Shown: positions 1 through 8,974, counted from the first letter of the stretch. The stretch is DNA of 64,000 nt from Rhodoferax sp. (GCF_028689295.1 NZ_JAQTWL010000008.1:86479-150478); one strand, 5' to 3'. Translations and numbers: made by a program. Notes: generated by a model from the letters alone, not told the origin.

Positions 1-53
1 GTCCTGTCATCATCGGTGTCACGCTCGTTCGCATAGCGCTGCGGCGCATTGCC

Positions 54-1367
54 TTGCCCGGCTGGATGCTGGTAGCGCTTTTCACTTTGGGCTGGCCTCT
101 GGGGGCTGCAGCCCGCATCGAATTTGGCGCACCAGCCCAAACTGCGGATGCCACCGTCGGCTGCATGTTTCCGTTGGGTGGCCGGGCTGCGATCTATGGC
201 CGCGACAGCATCGCCGGCATGAAATTGGCCTTGGCCGATTTGGCAGCAGAACTCCCACTAGGAGCTGCACCCAGACTGCGTGTGCTGGTCGAGGACGATC
301 GATCAAAAGCCTCTGTGGCGACACGGATTGCAGAGAACTTCATCACCCGGGACAAGGCGCGTTTTCTTTGCGGCATCGTCAGCTCCGGTGTGGCACAGGC
401 TATCAGCCGCTTTTCGCGCGACCACCAGGTCATCATGATCGGCACCGATCACGCCTCGTCACGCTTGACCATCGAGGACTTTCACCGCCACTACTTTCGG
501 GTCTCCAACGATACCTACACATCGATGGCGGCCGGCGCTCGTTATCTCGCCGATCTGCAGAAAAAGAACGGTTGGAAACGACTGGCCTTCATCGGCCCCG
601 ACTACGACTACGGTCATATTTCCTGGCGCGACCTGGAGGACGCCCTGTCCAGTCTGGACGTGCGCTACCAAGTGACAGGGCACCTTTGGCCGCGCCTGTA
701 TGAACCCGACTACACCGCCTACGTCGCGGCACTGCTGGCGGCCAAACCTGACGTGGTGGTGGTAGCGTTGTGGGGTGGCGATTTCATCGCCTTCCTCAAG
801 CAAGCCCTGTCATCCAGGTTGCTGGAAAAAACCAAACTGGTGAACTTCGATACCGGCGGCAATTACGACGTGCTGGAGTCTCTGGGTGAACAGGTACCCC
901 CCGGTCTGATCCTGTCAGCGCGGCATCACAATAATTGGCCCGATACTGCCCGCAACCGCAAGTTCGTCAACGACTTCCACCAACTTGAAGGGCGCTTTCC
1001 GACCTATGCTGCCGAGGGCGCATACGCTGGCATCATGGCCATCGCCCACGCCATGCGCATCGCAGGGCCTCATGCCAGCAACGATCAACTGATTCACGCC
1101 CTGGAGGGTTTGCAGTTGCCGCTGCCCAAAGACCCTGAGGGATTCACCTCACATATCGATGCGCAAACCCATCAAATTGTGCAAGTCCAGGCCATCGGCG
1201 AAGTGCTGCCCAATTCCGCCTTCCCACCGGCCAGGATCATGCTTGGCAACTGGGTGGTTTACCCGGCAGAAGATTTGCAACCGAGCCCCGATCTCATTCA
1301 TGCCCGGCGCGCCCGTGCGCGTACCGTTCCCAGCAGTTCCCCCGTTCCCAGTAACTCAACTAACTAA
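54..1367 (+). CDS. ABC transporter periplasmic substrate-binding protein, Liv type (first of two; 5' end uncertain)
   Basis: Type I periplasmic binding protein of the branched-chain amino acid (LivJ/Leu-Ile-Val) fold, expected to deliver a small ligand to the importer encoded just downstream. After a hydrophobic leader comes the usual opening of the family (CMFPLGGRAAIYGRD, about residues 37-51) and the two-lobe pattern. The start is unsure: the TTG at 54 and the ATG at 66 both give a leader without basic residues, whereas the frame stays open to the left window edge and reads several arginines just before 54. The true start may therefore be at or left of the edge. It ends 14 bp before a second binding protein gene, so the two are probably co-transcribed. 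The ligand cannot be told from sequence; the surrounding catabolic genes hint at a small carboxylate or lactone-derived compound. Confidence 0.85.
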   Translation: MPGWMLVALFTLGWPLGAAARIEFGAPAQTADATVGCMFPLGGRAAIYGRDSIAGMKLALADLAAELPLGAAPRLRVLVEDDRSKASVATRIAENFITRDKARFLCGIVSSGVAQAISRFSRDHQVIMIGTDHASSRLTIEDFHRHYFRVSNDTYTSMAAGARYLADLQKKNGWKRLAFIGPDYDYGHISWRDLEDALSSLDVRYQVTGHLWPRLYEPDYTAYVAALLAAKPDVVVVALWGGDFIAFLKQALSSRLLEKTKLVNFDTGGNYDVLESLGEQVPPGLILSARHHNNWPDTARNRKFVNDFHQLEGRFPTYAAEGAYAGIMAIAHAMRIAGPHASNDQLIHALEGLQLPLPKDPEGFTSHIDAQTHQIVQVQAIGEVLPNSAFPPARIMLGNWVVYPAEDLQPSPDLIHARRARARTVPSSSPVPSNSTN

Positions 1368-1381
1368 CCAGGAGTCAATTC

Positions 1382-2680
1382 ATGTCAACCATTTTCCGTT
1401 TATCCACTCTGACCGCCGCCATTGCGCTGGCAGCGGCTGCGACATCCACAAACGCTGCCGACAACGGCAAGTACCGCATCGGTGTTGTCACCTTCCTGTC
1501 GGGTGCCGCAGCCGGTCCGTTTGGCGTGCCCGCCGCCAATAGTGCCAAGTTGATGGTTGAGACTTTGAACAACAGCAAGGTTCCCGCACCCTACAGCAAG
1601 AAAGGTATCAACGGCCTGGAAATTGAAATGGTGATGCTCGACGAAAGTGGTGGTGCAACCAAGCAGACCGAGGAGTTCCGCAACCTGGTTCAACGGCAAA
1701 AAGTGGATGCCGTGATCGGTTACATCTCGTCTGGCGACTGTTTGGCCATTGCCCCCGCCGCTGAAGAGCTGGGTGTGCCGACCATTTTCTTTGACTGCGG
1801 GACATCCAAAGTCTTCGACGTGGTAAAGAATCCCAAATTCCTGTTTCGCACCGGCCTGGATGCGGTCGTGGACAACATTGCGGCAGCACGCTACGTAGCG
1901 GAAGCCAGGCCCAACGTGAAAACCATTGCCAGCATCCAGCAAAACTATGCCTGGGGCCAGGAATCCTGGGCCGACTTTGCGCTGGCTTTCAGCCGTATCA
2001 AGCCAGAATCGAAAGTGGTGTCCGAACAGTGGCCCAAACTGGGACAAGGCCAGTACGGCGCCGAAATTTCCGCGCTTTCTGTGGCCAATCCCGACCTGAT
2101 TCACTCCAGTTTCTGGGGTGGCGACATGGAGGCACTGATGTTGCAAGGAGGCGCGCGCGGCCTATTCGACAATAAAACCGTGGTGTTGACCGCCGGTGAG
2201 ACTGGTATGGAACACTTCAAGGGCCAGGTCGCCAACGGCACCATCATCGGCGGGCGTGGTCCGTTTGGTGCTTTTTCGCCAAAAAATGCCTTGAATGACT
2301 GGTTCCGTCCGACGTTTGTGACGCAATTCAAGGAGTCCCCGACCTACCCCGCCTACAAAATGGCGCAGGCCATCCTGGGCCTGAAGGCGGCCGCAGAGAA
2401 GAGCGCCAAGGCCGGGGCGATGCCCACCACTGATCAGGTCGTGAATGGCTTGACCGGACTGAGTTTTGAAGCCCCAAGCGGTACCGTCAACATGGCCCGT
2501 ACCAAGGGCCATCAGGCGGTGCAAAGCGTGTCTTTTGGCGAGTACCAGTTTGATGCCAAGTCTGGCAAGGCCACGGTTGCCAAGGTCAAGACCTACGCCG
2601 GTGAATGTGTGATGCCACCGGATGGCACCACCAGCGCCGACTGGATCAAAGCCGGTTTCCCTGGTGCTAAGTGCAATTGA
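1382..2680 (+). CDS. ABC transporter periplasmic substrate-binding protein, Liv type (second)
   Basis: Second periplasmic binding protein of the Liv fold, 432 residues. A clear Sec signal peptide ends near residue 25 (TSTNA then ADNG), and the mature protein opens with the family pattern YRIGVVTFLSG. A good ribosome-binding site (AGGAG) precedes the ATG. It is followed by permease and ATPase genes in the order H-M-G-F, so it is the likeliest dedicated binding protein for this transporter. Two Cys pairs are visible (around GDCLAI/DCGTS and at the C-terminal end, GECVMPP and KCN) and could form disulfides in the periplasm. Substrate unknown; amides, urea, amino acids and aromatic or short-chain acids are all known ligands of this fold. 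Confidence 0.9.
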   Translation: MSTIFRLSTLTAAIALAAAATSTNAADNGKYRIGVVTFLSGAAAGPFGVPAANSAKLMVETLNNSKVPAPYSKKGINGLEIEMVMLDESGGATKQTEEFRNLVQRQKVDAVIGYISSGDCLAIAPAAEELGVPTIFFDCGTSKVFDVVKNPKFLFRTGLDAVVDNIAAARYVAEARPNVKTIASIQQNYAWGQESWADFALAFSRIKPESKVVSEQWPKLGQGQYGAEISALSVANPDLIHSSFWGGDMEALMLQGGARGLFDNKTVVLTAGETGMEHFKGQVANGTIIGGRGPFGAFSPKNALNDWFRPTFVTQFKESPTYPAYKMAQAILGLKAAAEKSAKAGAMPTTDQVVNGLTGLSFEAPSGTVNMARTKGHQAVQSVSFGEYQFDAKSGKATVAKVKTYAGECVMPPDGTTSADWIKAGFPGAKCN

Positions 2681-2758
2681 ACCCGTCATCACCACGGATG
2701 AAACTCCGTGTCCAAGGGCGAGGCGCAATGCCTCGCCCGCAAACGGTACTCAACGACT

Positions 2759-3661
2759 ATGACAACCTTACTCGCCATTCTGATTGACGGGGCCATCTAC
2801 GCCTCCTGGCTGTTCCTCGTGGCCGCCGGCATGACCATCATTTACGGTGTCATGCGCGTGCTCAATATGGCCCACGGCAGCTTTTATGCGATTGGCGCCT
2901 ATTCCGCGGCCTCACTCGTGAGCTGGTATTTCTCTGGTGAGCACGGCGACCCCTATTGGAGTTTTCTGATGCTGCCCGCATGCGCCATCGTGGCCGGTGC
3001 CATCATTGGCTTGGCGATTGAACAGGGGCTGCTGCGTTTCCTGCATGGACGCGATGAAATTTTAATGGTGATCGTCACCTATGCACTGCTGCTCATTCTG
3101 GAGGACGCGACCAAGCTGATATGGGGCGTGAATCCCTATTTCGCCTACCAGCCCTACAAGCTGTTGGGGCAGACAGCGTTTGGTTCCAATCTGCGCTTTG
3201 CCAACTACGACCTGATGTTGATCGGGGTCGCGATCGCGGTTGGCCTGGCCGCCTGGGCCGCGCTGAACCGCACCAACAAGGGCCGATTGTTGCGCGCCGT
3301 GATTCACGACCGCGAGATCGCCATCGCCATGGGTGTCAACGTGAACGCCATGTTTGCCGCCACATTCGCCATTGGTGCAATCCTGGGTGCACTGGCCGGG
3401 GCGCTCACCGCGCCCGCGATTTCGGTGTCGCCGGGCATCGGTGTTGAAGTCATTGTGCTGGCCTTTGCGGTGATCGTGATCGGGGGGTTGGGCAGCATCG
3501 GCGGGGCCGCCGCTGGTGCGGTGTTGGTAGGCCTGGCTCGCTCCTTTGCTGTGCATATTGCGCCTGAGATTGAGCTGTTCGTCATCTACGGTGTGATGTT
3601 CCTGGTGCTGGCCATCCGTCCGCAAGGGCTGTTCGGTCAAACCTTGGCCCGGAGAATCTGA
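2759..3661 (+). CDS. livH: Branched-chain-type ABC transporter permease LivH
   Basis: Inner-membrane permease of the LivH family, 300 residues with about eight hydrophobic segments. Typical LivH features are the N-terminal DGAIYASWLFLVAAG segment, the VLNMAHGSFYAIGAY motif near residues 40-55, and the glycine-rich IGGLGSIGGAAAGA loop near the C-terminus. I take the ATG at 2759 as start because the open frame upstream (GTG at 2708) adds a charged, non-conserved 17-residue extension. The stop codon abuts the next ATG at 3662, so it is translationally linked to livM. It forms the heterodimeric channel with LivM. Confidence 0.9.
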   Translation: MTTLLAILIDGAIYASWLFLVAAGMTIIYGVMRVLNMAHGSFYAIGAYSAASLVSWYFSGEHGDPYWSFLMLPACAIVAGAIIGLAIEQGLLRFLHGRDEILMVIVTYALLLILEDATKLIWGVNPYFAYQPYKLLGQTAFGSNLRFANYDLMLIGVAIAVGLAAWAALNRTNKGRLLRAVIHDREIAIAMGVNVNAMFAATFAIGAILGALAGALTAPAISVSPGIGVEVIVLAFAVIVIGGLGSIGGAAAGAVLVGLARSFAVHIAPEIELFVIYGVMFLVLAIRPQGLFGQTLARRI

Positions 3662-4624
3662 ATGTCATTCCCAAAGTTTTCTTCTTCATCGACCATGCCG
3701 GCGTTACTGCTTGTGGCTGCCGTGTTTGTTGCCGCTGCCTGGGTCATCCCGGCCTGGATGGCCTTCTTGCTCACCCTGGCGTTGGCCAAGGCCCTGGTAG
3801 TGCTGGGGGTAGTGATCCAGATGCGTGCGGGTCTGGTCTCGTTCGGTCAGGCACTGTTCTATTGCATCGGCGGTTACGGTGTCGGACTGGCCTCGCAATA
3901 TCTGGGTGTCGGTGATGCCTTCGTCTTGTTGGCGCTGGGCACCGTGGCTGCAATTGCGCTGGCGCTGCTTTGCGGTTGGCTGCTGACGCGCTACCGTGAA
4001 ATTTTCTACGCCATGCTGACGCTTGCCCTGTCGATGATTCTGTATGGCGTGCTGGTCAAGTCATCGGCACTGGGTTCCACCGATGGTTTCAACGTGTCGC
4101 CACCGAGCTTTTTAGGCTGGGTTCCTGAGGGCGATGCCCGCAAGCGCACGCTGTATTTAATGACGGTCGTGCTTGCCACACTGGCTGCAATGGGCTTTCA
4201 TCGGTTTATGGTTTCCAGCCTGGGGCGGGTCACCGAGGCCGTGCGCGAAAACGAGATTCGCGTCGAATATCTGGGCCTTTCACCCCAGCGCATGCTTTTT
4301 GCGAACTACGTGCTGGCCGCCGGCGTGTCGGCTCTGGGCGGTGGTCTTACCGCTCTGGCCAGCGGCCATATCGACCCCGATATGGCGTTCTGGACCACCT
4401 CGGGCGAATTCGTGTTTATCGCCATTCTGGGTGGCACCGGTCATGTGGCGGCACCCTTCATTGGTGCCATTGTGTTCTCGGTGGTTCGCACCTTCGCCAT
4501 CCAGGAGGCACCCAACACCTGGCAAATGACGCTGGGCATTGTCCTGTTGGCGCTGGTGTTGTTCTTGCCCAAGGGCTTGTGGAGTCTGGTGGAACGCAGC
4601 AAGAAGCGGGGGGCCTCAGCATGA
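3662..4624 (+). CDS. livM: Branched-chain-type ABC transporter permease LivM
   Basis: Second membrane subunit of the importer, 320 residues, LivM family. It has a hydrophobic N-terminus and the conserved RAGLVSFGQALFYCIGGY motif near residues 54-72, in which LivM subunits usually have a GQ-S/A-LF signature. The coupling region RVTEAVRENEIRVEYLG lies near residues 187-203, and the IAILGGTGHVAAPFIGA loop comes late in the chain. The start directly follows the livH stop, and the stop overlaps the livG start (ATGA at 4621-4624), so the whole set H-M-G-F is one polycistron. Confidence 0.9.
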   Translation: MSFPKFSSSSTMPALLLVAAVFVAAAWVIPAWMAFLLTLALAKALVVLGVVIQMRAGLVSFGQALFYCIGGYGVGLASQYLGVGDAFVLLALGTVAAIALALLCGWLLTRYREIFYAMLTLALSMILYGVLVKSSALGSTDGFNVSPPSFLGWVPEGDARKRTLYLMTVVLATLAAMGFHRFMVSSLGRVTEAVRENEIRVEYLGLSPQRMLFANYVLAAGVSALGGGLTALASGHIDPDMAFWTTSGEFVFIAILGGTGHVAAPFIGAIVFSVVRTFAIQEAPNTWQMTLGIVLLALVLFLPKGLWSLVERSKKRGASA

Positions 4625-5400
4625 GCGTTATCCTCGAAACCCGTGGCCTGACCCGGACCTTTGGTGCGGTGGTAGCGGCCAAGGACTTGAATGTCACAAT
4701 TGGGCAAGGCGAAATTGTGGGTGTCATTGGTTCCAATGGCGCTGGCAAAACGACCTTTATCAACATGGTGACCGGCTACCTGCCACCCAGCAGCGGCGAC
4801 ATTCTGTTCGACGGCAAATCGGTGCTGGGTTGCAAGTCGCGAGACATTACCCGCATGGGAATGGCGCGTTCTTTCCAAGTGGCCCAGTTGTTCCCGAAGC
4901 TCACTGTGCTGGAAAACGCGATGGTGGCGCTGGTCGCGGCCGATGGCACACAACCCTCGTTTTTCGATCCCCTGGACACCCCGCAGCGGCGCGAGCGGGC
5001 GGATGCCATCTTTGCCGAATTCGGTGTCAGCCAGTACCGCGACGCCTTGGTCAGCGCAGTGCCCCAGGGAGTGCGCAAGCTGGTGGATATTGCCATGGCG
5101 CTGATCAGTCGCCCGCGCATGCTGCTTCTGGACGAACCTACCAGCGGTGTCAGTTCAGAAGAAAAATTTGCACTCATGGACACCGTCATGGCCGTGGTGC
5201 GCCAGCACGGTGTCACCGTGCTATTTGTGGAGCACGACATGGAAATTGTGGCGCGCTATGTAACGCGCATCATTGCCTTCTACAGTGGTGAGATCATTGC
5301 CGACGGCTCGCCCCGAAGTGTGCTTGGCGATGCCAAAGTGCAGGAATTCGTGGTGGGTCATCACCTAGATGTGAATGCTGTGTTGGGAGATGCCGCATGA
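4621..5400 (+). CDS. livG: Branched-chain-type ABC transporter ATP-binding protein LivG
   Basis: Cytoplasmic ATPase subunit of the importer, 259 residues. Walker A (GSNGAGKTT) lies near residues 38-46 and Walker B (MLLLDEPTSG) near 163-172, with a switch histidine in FVEHDME. The ABC signature is unusual: the region reads VPQGVRKLVDIAMAL instead of a canonical LSGGQ, a variant I associate with a subset of Liv-like transporters. The ATG at 4621 overlaps the livM stop; a frame extending further upstream is only shadow. The stop overlaps the start of livF (ATGA at 5397-5400). Confidence 0.9.
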   Translation: MSVILETRGLTRTFGAVVAAKDLNVTIGQGEIVGVIGSNGAGKTTFINMVTGYLPPSSGDILFDGKSVLGCKSRDITRMGMARSFQVAQLFPKLTVLENAMVALVAADGTQPSFFDPLDTPQRRERADAIFAEFGVSQYRDALVSAVPQGVRKLVDIAMALISRPRMLLLDEPTSGVSSEEKFALMDTVMAVVRQHGVTVLFVEHDMEIVARYVTRIIAFYSGEIIADGSPRSVLGDAKVQEFVVGHHLDVNAVLGDAA

Positions 5401-6050
5401 ACGCCGCACTCGAAGTTCGTTCCCTCAACGTCGCTATCGACCGCATTCCGGTACTGCGCGATGTCTCGCTCGACATACCTGCGGGCAAGATGGTGGGGCT
5501 GATTGGCCGCAACGGTGCCGGCAAGACCACGGTGATGCGCACCATCATGGGGCTACTTCCTTTCCAAGCCACACGGATCGCTGCCGACGGTGAAGATATC
5601 CAGGCACTGGCACCGTATGCTTTGGCGCACCGGGGTATCAGCTACATGCCAGAGGATCGTCGCTTGATTCCGGTGCTGACGGTCGAAGAAAACATCCTGT
5701 TGCCAGCTTGGGCCAACCACATTCCCAACGCGCAAAAGCGCTTGGACTGGATCTATGGATTGATGCCCGAAGTCGTCGAATTCCGCTCCCGCCGCGCCAT
5801 GCTGTTGTCCGGCGGGCAGCAAAAACTCGTGGCACTGGCACGCGCCCTCATGCCTGGCAACAAGCTACTGCTTCTGGACGAACCTTTTGAAGGCGTGGCA
5901 CCGGTGCTCTCGAGGCGGTTGGCCGAGGTCATTGGCAGTCTTCGCCAGGAAGGGCTGTCGGTACTGATCTCGGAGTCCGATCATACCCACAGTGCCCATC
6001 TGGTCGATCTGGTTTACCGAATCGAGCGTGGTGTTGTGACCACTGACTAG
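5397..6050 (+). CDS. livF: Branched-chain-type ABC transporter ATP-binding protein LivF
   Basis: Second ATPase of the importer, 217 residues, slightly short for LivF (usually about 235). Walker A is GRNGAGKTT near residue 38, the signature region is LLSGGQQKLVALARAL, and Walker B is KLLLLDEPFEGVAP. The switch histidine position reads SESDHTHS rather than the usual EQ/EH pattern, so ATPase geometry may differ slightly. It is the last transporter gene; a 32-bp gap with an AAAGGA ribosome-binding site leads to the alcohol dehydrogenase, so the operon probably continues. Confidence 0.88.
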   Translation: MNAALEVRSLNVAIDRIPVLRDVSLDIPAGKMVGLIGRNGAGKTTVMRTIMGLLPFQATRIAADGEDIQALAPYALAHRGISYMPEDRRLIPVLTVEENILLPAWANHIPNAQKRLDWIYGLMPEVVEFRSRRAMLLSGGQQKLVALARALMPGNKLLLLDEPFEGVAPVLSRRLAEVIGSLRQEGLSVLISESDHTHSAHLVDLVYRIERGVVTTD

Positions 6051-6082
6051 GCGCTGGAACACTCTTTTGAAAGGAAAACATC

Positions 6083-7237
6083 ATGTCGCAATTCAGCTTT
6101 GAAACCGCACCAAAAATCATCTGTGAACAGGGCGGTGCGAACCGTCTCGGCGAGATCGCCAAGGGCTTGGGCGCGTCCCGTGTATTTTTGGTCACCGACG
6201 CTGGCCTGATCAAAGCCAAACTACTCGACGGTGCCTTGGCCTCGTTGGCCGCTGCGGGAGTTGCTGTCACGGTGTTTGCCGATGTATTGGCCGACCCACC
6301 CGAGATCAGTGTTCAGGCTGCGGTGGACGTAGCGCGCGAGGCAGGCGCAGACGGAGTGGTTGGCTTTGGCGGGGGCAGCTCGCTCGATACCGCCAAACTC
6401 GTTGCGCTGCTGGTACGCACACCTCAGGCGCTGCCCGACATCTACGGCATTGGCCTGGCCCGCGGCCCGCGCCTGCCGCTGATCCAGGTGCCGACGACGG
6501 CCGGCACCGGTTCCGAAGTCACACCCATTTCCATCCTGACCACGCCCAGCCACGAAAAGAAGGGCGTGGTCTCGCCGCTGTTGTATCCGGACATCGCCCT
6601 GCTTGACAGCCGCCTGACTCTGGGCCTGCCCTCCGCTGTGACAGCCATGACCGGCGTTGATGCCATGGTGCACGCCATCGAAGCTTTTACCACCCGCTTG
6701 AAGAAGAACCCGCTGTCTGACGCGCTGGCCGTCAAGGCGCTGCAACTGCTCTATCCCAACCTGTTAGCGGCAGTCAACGATGGCAACGACGCCACGGTGC
6801 GTGAGGCCATGCTGCTGGGCTCGCTCTTCGCAGGCATGGCATTTGCCAATGCGCCAGTCGGGGCGGTGCACGCCCTGGCCTATCCGCTGGGTGGCCACTA
6901 CGGCCTGCCACACGGCTTGACCAACTCCCTGGTGCTGTTGCCTGTGCTGGAGTTCAACCTGGGGGTGGCGCAAAGCCTCTATGCCGAACTGGGTCGCGCC
7001 ATCCTGCCCGAACTCGCAAGTGCCAACGATGTGGCAGCGGCAGCAGCCTTCGTCGCCGCGATCCGCGCCCGCGTCGCGGCCATGCCCTACGCCCAGACCC
7101 TGCGTGAAGCCGGCGTGAAGGAAGGCGATCTACCCATGCTGGCCGAGGACGCCATGAAAGTGCAACGTCTGCTGGTCAACAACCCGCGTGATGTGGCCTA
7201 CCCCGACGCCCTCGCGTTGTATCAGGCGGCCTATTGA
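6083..7237 (+). CDS. Iron-containing (group III) alcohol dehydrogenase
   Basis: NAD(P)-dependent alcohol dehydrogenase of the iron-activated family, 384 residues, the typical length. The N-terminal dinucleotide domain carries GFGGGSSLDTAK (about residues 92-103) and PTTAGTGSEVTP near 139-150. The metal-binding C-terminal half carries Asp and His in GVDAMVHAIEAF and two further His in HALAYPLGGHYGLPHG. The family includes 4-hydroxybutyrate, 1,3-propanediol, lactaldehyde and maleylacetate dehydrogenases. Placed between a lactonase-like hydrolase and a GabD-type aldehyde dehydrogenase, 4-hydroxybutyrate oxidation to succinic semialdehyde is an attractive but unproven role. The ATG follows AAAGGA at good spacing. 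Confidence 0.9.
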   Translation: MSQFSFETAPKIICEQGGANRLGEIAKGLGASRVFLVTDAGLIKAKLLDGALASLAAAGVAVTVFADVLADPPEISVQAAVDVAREAGADGVVGFGGGSSLDTAKLVALLVRTPQALPDIYGIGLARGPRLPLIQVPTTAGTGSEVTPISILTTPSHEKKGVVSPLLYPDIALLDSRLTLGLPSAVTAMTGVDAMVHAIEAFTTRLKKNPLSDALAVKALQLLYPNLLAAVNDGNDATVREAMLLGSLFAGMAFANAPVGAVHALAYPLGGHYGLPHGLTNSLVLLPVLEFNLGVAQSLYAELGRAILPELASANDVAAAAAFVAAIRARVAAMPYAQTLREAGVKEGDLPMLAEDAMKVQRLLVNNPRDVAYPDALALYQAAY

Positions 7238-7325
7238 ATGGAGTGTGGGGGCGCGTTGGTTCGCCGCACCATAGAACACAAAGAACAAGCCAACATCAAC
7301 GGCAAATCAACCTTAAGGAGATAGC

Positions 7326-8189
7326 ATGAAGTCAAGTAAGCTGAAGTTGTATAAACGCTGGGCGGCAGGTGCCGTTCTGGCCTCCATGCTGGCGGTGCCG
7401 GTGGCCGCGCAGCAACTCTACGTATTCACGTCCGGCTCGTTGGGCGGCTTTGCCAAAGCTGCTTTCCAGGCCGGCGCATCGGGCACGGTCGACTGGTGTC
7501 CGGTCGGCTTCTATGTCTTCAAACATCCGAACGGCAGTGTGATATTCGACACCGGCATCAATGACAAAGCGATCGTCGATGGGGAGGGCTGGCTGGGTCC
7601 GCTGAACAAGGGCTTCGGCGTGAAACTGACCAAGGACCATGCGATTCCGGTGCAACTGGCAAAGATTGGTCTGACGCCCAAGGACATCAGGTACGTGGTG
7701 ACCAGTCACATGCACTTTGACCATGCCGGCAACATCTCGCTGTTCCCCAATGCCACCCATATCGCGCAAGAGGAAGAGTTCAAGGCTGCCCTGTTTCCAG
7801 ACCATCCTTTCCAAGCCTTCTACATGGCGGGTGACTTTGCCGGCATGAAGCAGCAAAACACCATCATGCTCAACGGGGACCTTGACGTCTTCGGCGACGG
7901 CACGTTCCGCATCATGAAGGGAACTGGTCATACCAAAGGAAGCCAGTTTGCCGTGGCCAAACTGCCCAAGACCGGAACCGTGGTCCTGACTGGCGATGCG
8001 GTCTACCTGAAAGAGAATCTCGACAAGAACATTCTCCCCCCACTGTCTGGCGCCACCAATCAGATCGAGGGTTACAAGACCTACCAGCGTATCCGTCATA
8101 TCCGCGACTCGGAAAATGCCCAGATTTTCTACGCTCATGATCCGGACGCTTACAAGGTCACCAAGCAGGCGCCTGAGTTTTACAACTAG
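7326..8189 (+). CDS. Exported MBL-fold metallohydrolase, lactonase-like
   Basis: Metallo-beta-lactamase-fold hydrolase, 287 residues, with an N-terminal signal peptide (basic KSSKLKLYKRW, hydrophobic core, cleavage near AAQQ at 28-30), so probably periplasmic. The zinc motif is H128-M-H130-F-D132-H133, followed by GHTKGS (third His), GDAVY (bridging Asp) and FYAHD (last His), the pattern of the N-acyl-homoserine lactonase (AiiA/AttM) branch. AttM-type enzymes open gamma-butyrolactone as well as acyl-homoserine lactones, which would fit the neighbouring alcohol and semialdehyde dehydrogenases. Start chosen by the strong AAGGAG site at 7315-7320. Quorum quenching is the alternative reading. Confidence 0.85.
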   Translation: MKSSKLKLYKRWAAGAVLASMLAVPVAAQQLYVFTSGSLGGFAKAAFQAGASGTVDWCPVGFYVFKHPNGSVIFDTGINDKAIVDGEGWLGPLNKGFGVKLTKDHAIPVQLAKIGLTPKDIRYVVTSHMHFDHAGNISLFPNATHIAQEEEFKAALFPDHPFQAFYMAGDFAGMKQQNTIMLNGDLDVFGDGTFRIMKGTGHTKGSQFAVAKLPKTGTVVLTGDAVYLKENLDKNILPPLSGATNQIEGYKTYQRIRHIRDSENAQIFYAHDPDAYKVTKQAPEFYN

Positions 8190-8199
8190 TCTTGCATCT

Positions 8200-8235
8200 G
8201 CTACCCACCGCGGCCGGACCGCTGCGGTGGGTAGC
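8200..8235 (+). terminator. 12-bp inverted repeat after the hydrolase gene, possible attenuator
   Basis: Perfect 12-bp arms (GCTACCCACCGC at 8200-8211 and its complement at 8224-8235) enclose a 12-nt loop. It lies between the hydrolase stop and the next ABC gene. No T-run follows, so it may be a weak terminator, an mRNA-stabilising hairpin or a processing site rather than a strong intrinsic terminator. It sits only 14 bp before the next ATG at 8249 and would partly mask that ribosome-binding region. Confidence 0.55.
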
Positions 8236-8248
8236 TTGCAGCCTTCCC

Positions 8249-8962
8249 ATGAATACACTTCCCGTTCCTGCTGTCAGCATTCGTGGCGTGACGAAGCGCT
8301 ACGGTGCGGTGACGGCGCTGGCAGGGCTTGACCTGACCATCGCTCAGGGCGAGATCGTCTGCCTGCTTGGCCCCAACGGTTCTGGCAAGACCACCTTGAT
8401 TCGCCTGCTAAGCGGCTTTCTGAGTCCCGACAATGGTCAGTTGCAAGTGGCAGGTTTTGACGTCCAACGCCAACCAATGCTGGCGCGCCGGTGCATTGGT
8501 TATGCCCCCGAGTCTGCGCCCATGTACCGACATATGCGGGTCGGCGAGTTTCTCACCTTCATGGCGCGATTGCGCCAGGTGCCAACGCACAAAGTACGGG
8601 AAGCGGTGGAGCGAGTAGCCGAGCAGCTGGAGCTGACTGACAAGTTGCAAGCACCAGTGCCAACTTTATCGCGCGGTTACCGGCAGCGGGTGTGCATCGC
8701 GCAATCCCTGCTGCACGAACCCCAATTGCTAATTCTTGACGAGCCGAGCAACGGACTCGATCCACGCCAGATCATCGAAATGCGCCACCTGATCCGATCG
8801 CTGGCCACCAAACATACGGTCTTGATGAGCTCGCACATTCTGGCCGAAGTGGCCAAGACAGCTGACCGGGTAGTCGTGCTGATGGCCGGGAAACTGAAGG
8901 GCGAACGCCAGGTCAACGCCGAGGATACCGATTTTGAGCCCTGGTTCCTGTCACTGGCCTGA
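8249..8962 (+). CDS. ABC transporter ATP-binding protein (GldA/CcmA/NosF-like)
   Basis: ABC ATPase of 237 residues for an ABC-2 type transporter. It has Walker A GPNGSGKTT, signature LSRGYRQRVCIAQSL, Walker B LLILDEPSNGLDP and a switch His in MSSHILAEV. Start chosen at the ATG giving the standard MNTLPVPAVSIRGVTKRYG opening; the open frame further upstream reads through the inverted repeat and is not conserved-looking. It is followed at 12 bp by the permease gene. The set ATPase/permease/GldG resembles the gldA-F-G group and the multi-gene ABC systems seen near copper or quinoprotein enzymes; the substrate is unknown. Confidence 0.85.
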   Translation: MNTLPVPAVSIRGVTKRYGAVTALAGLDLTIAQGEIVCLLGPNGSGKTTLIRLLSGFLSPDNGQLQVAGFDVQRQPMLARRCIGYAPESAPMYRHMRVGEFLTFMARLRQVPTHKVREAVERVAEQLELTDKLQAPVPTLSRGYRQRVCIAQSLLHEPQLLILDEPSNGLDPRQIIEMRHLIRSLATKHTVLMSSHILAEVAKTADRVVVLMAGKLKGERQVNAEDTDFEPWFLSLA

Positions 8963-8974
8963 GCACCCAATGCC

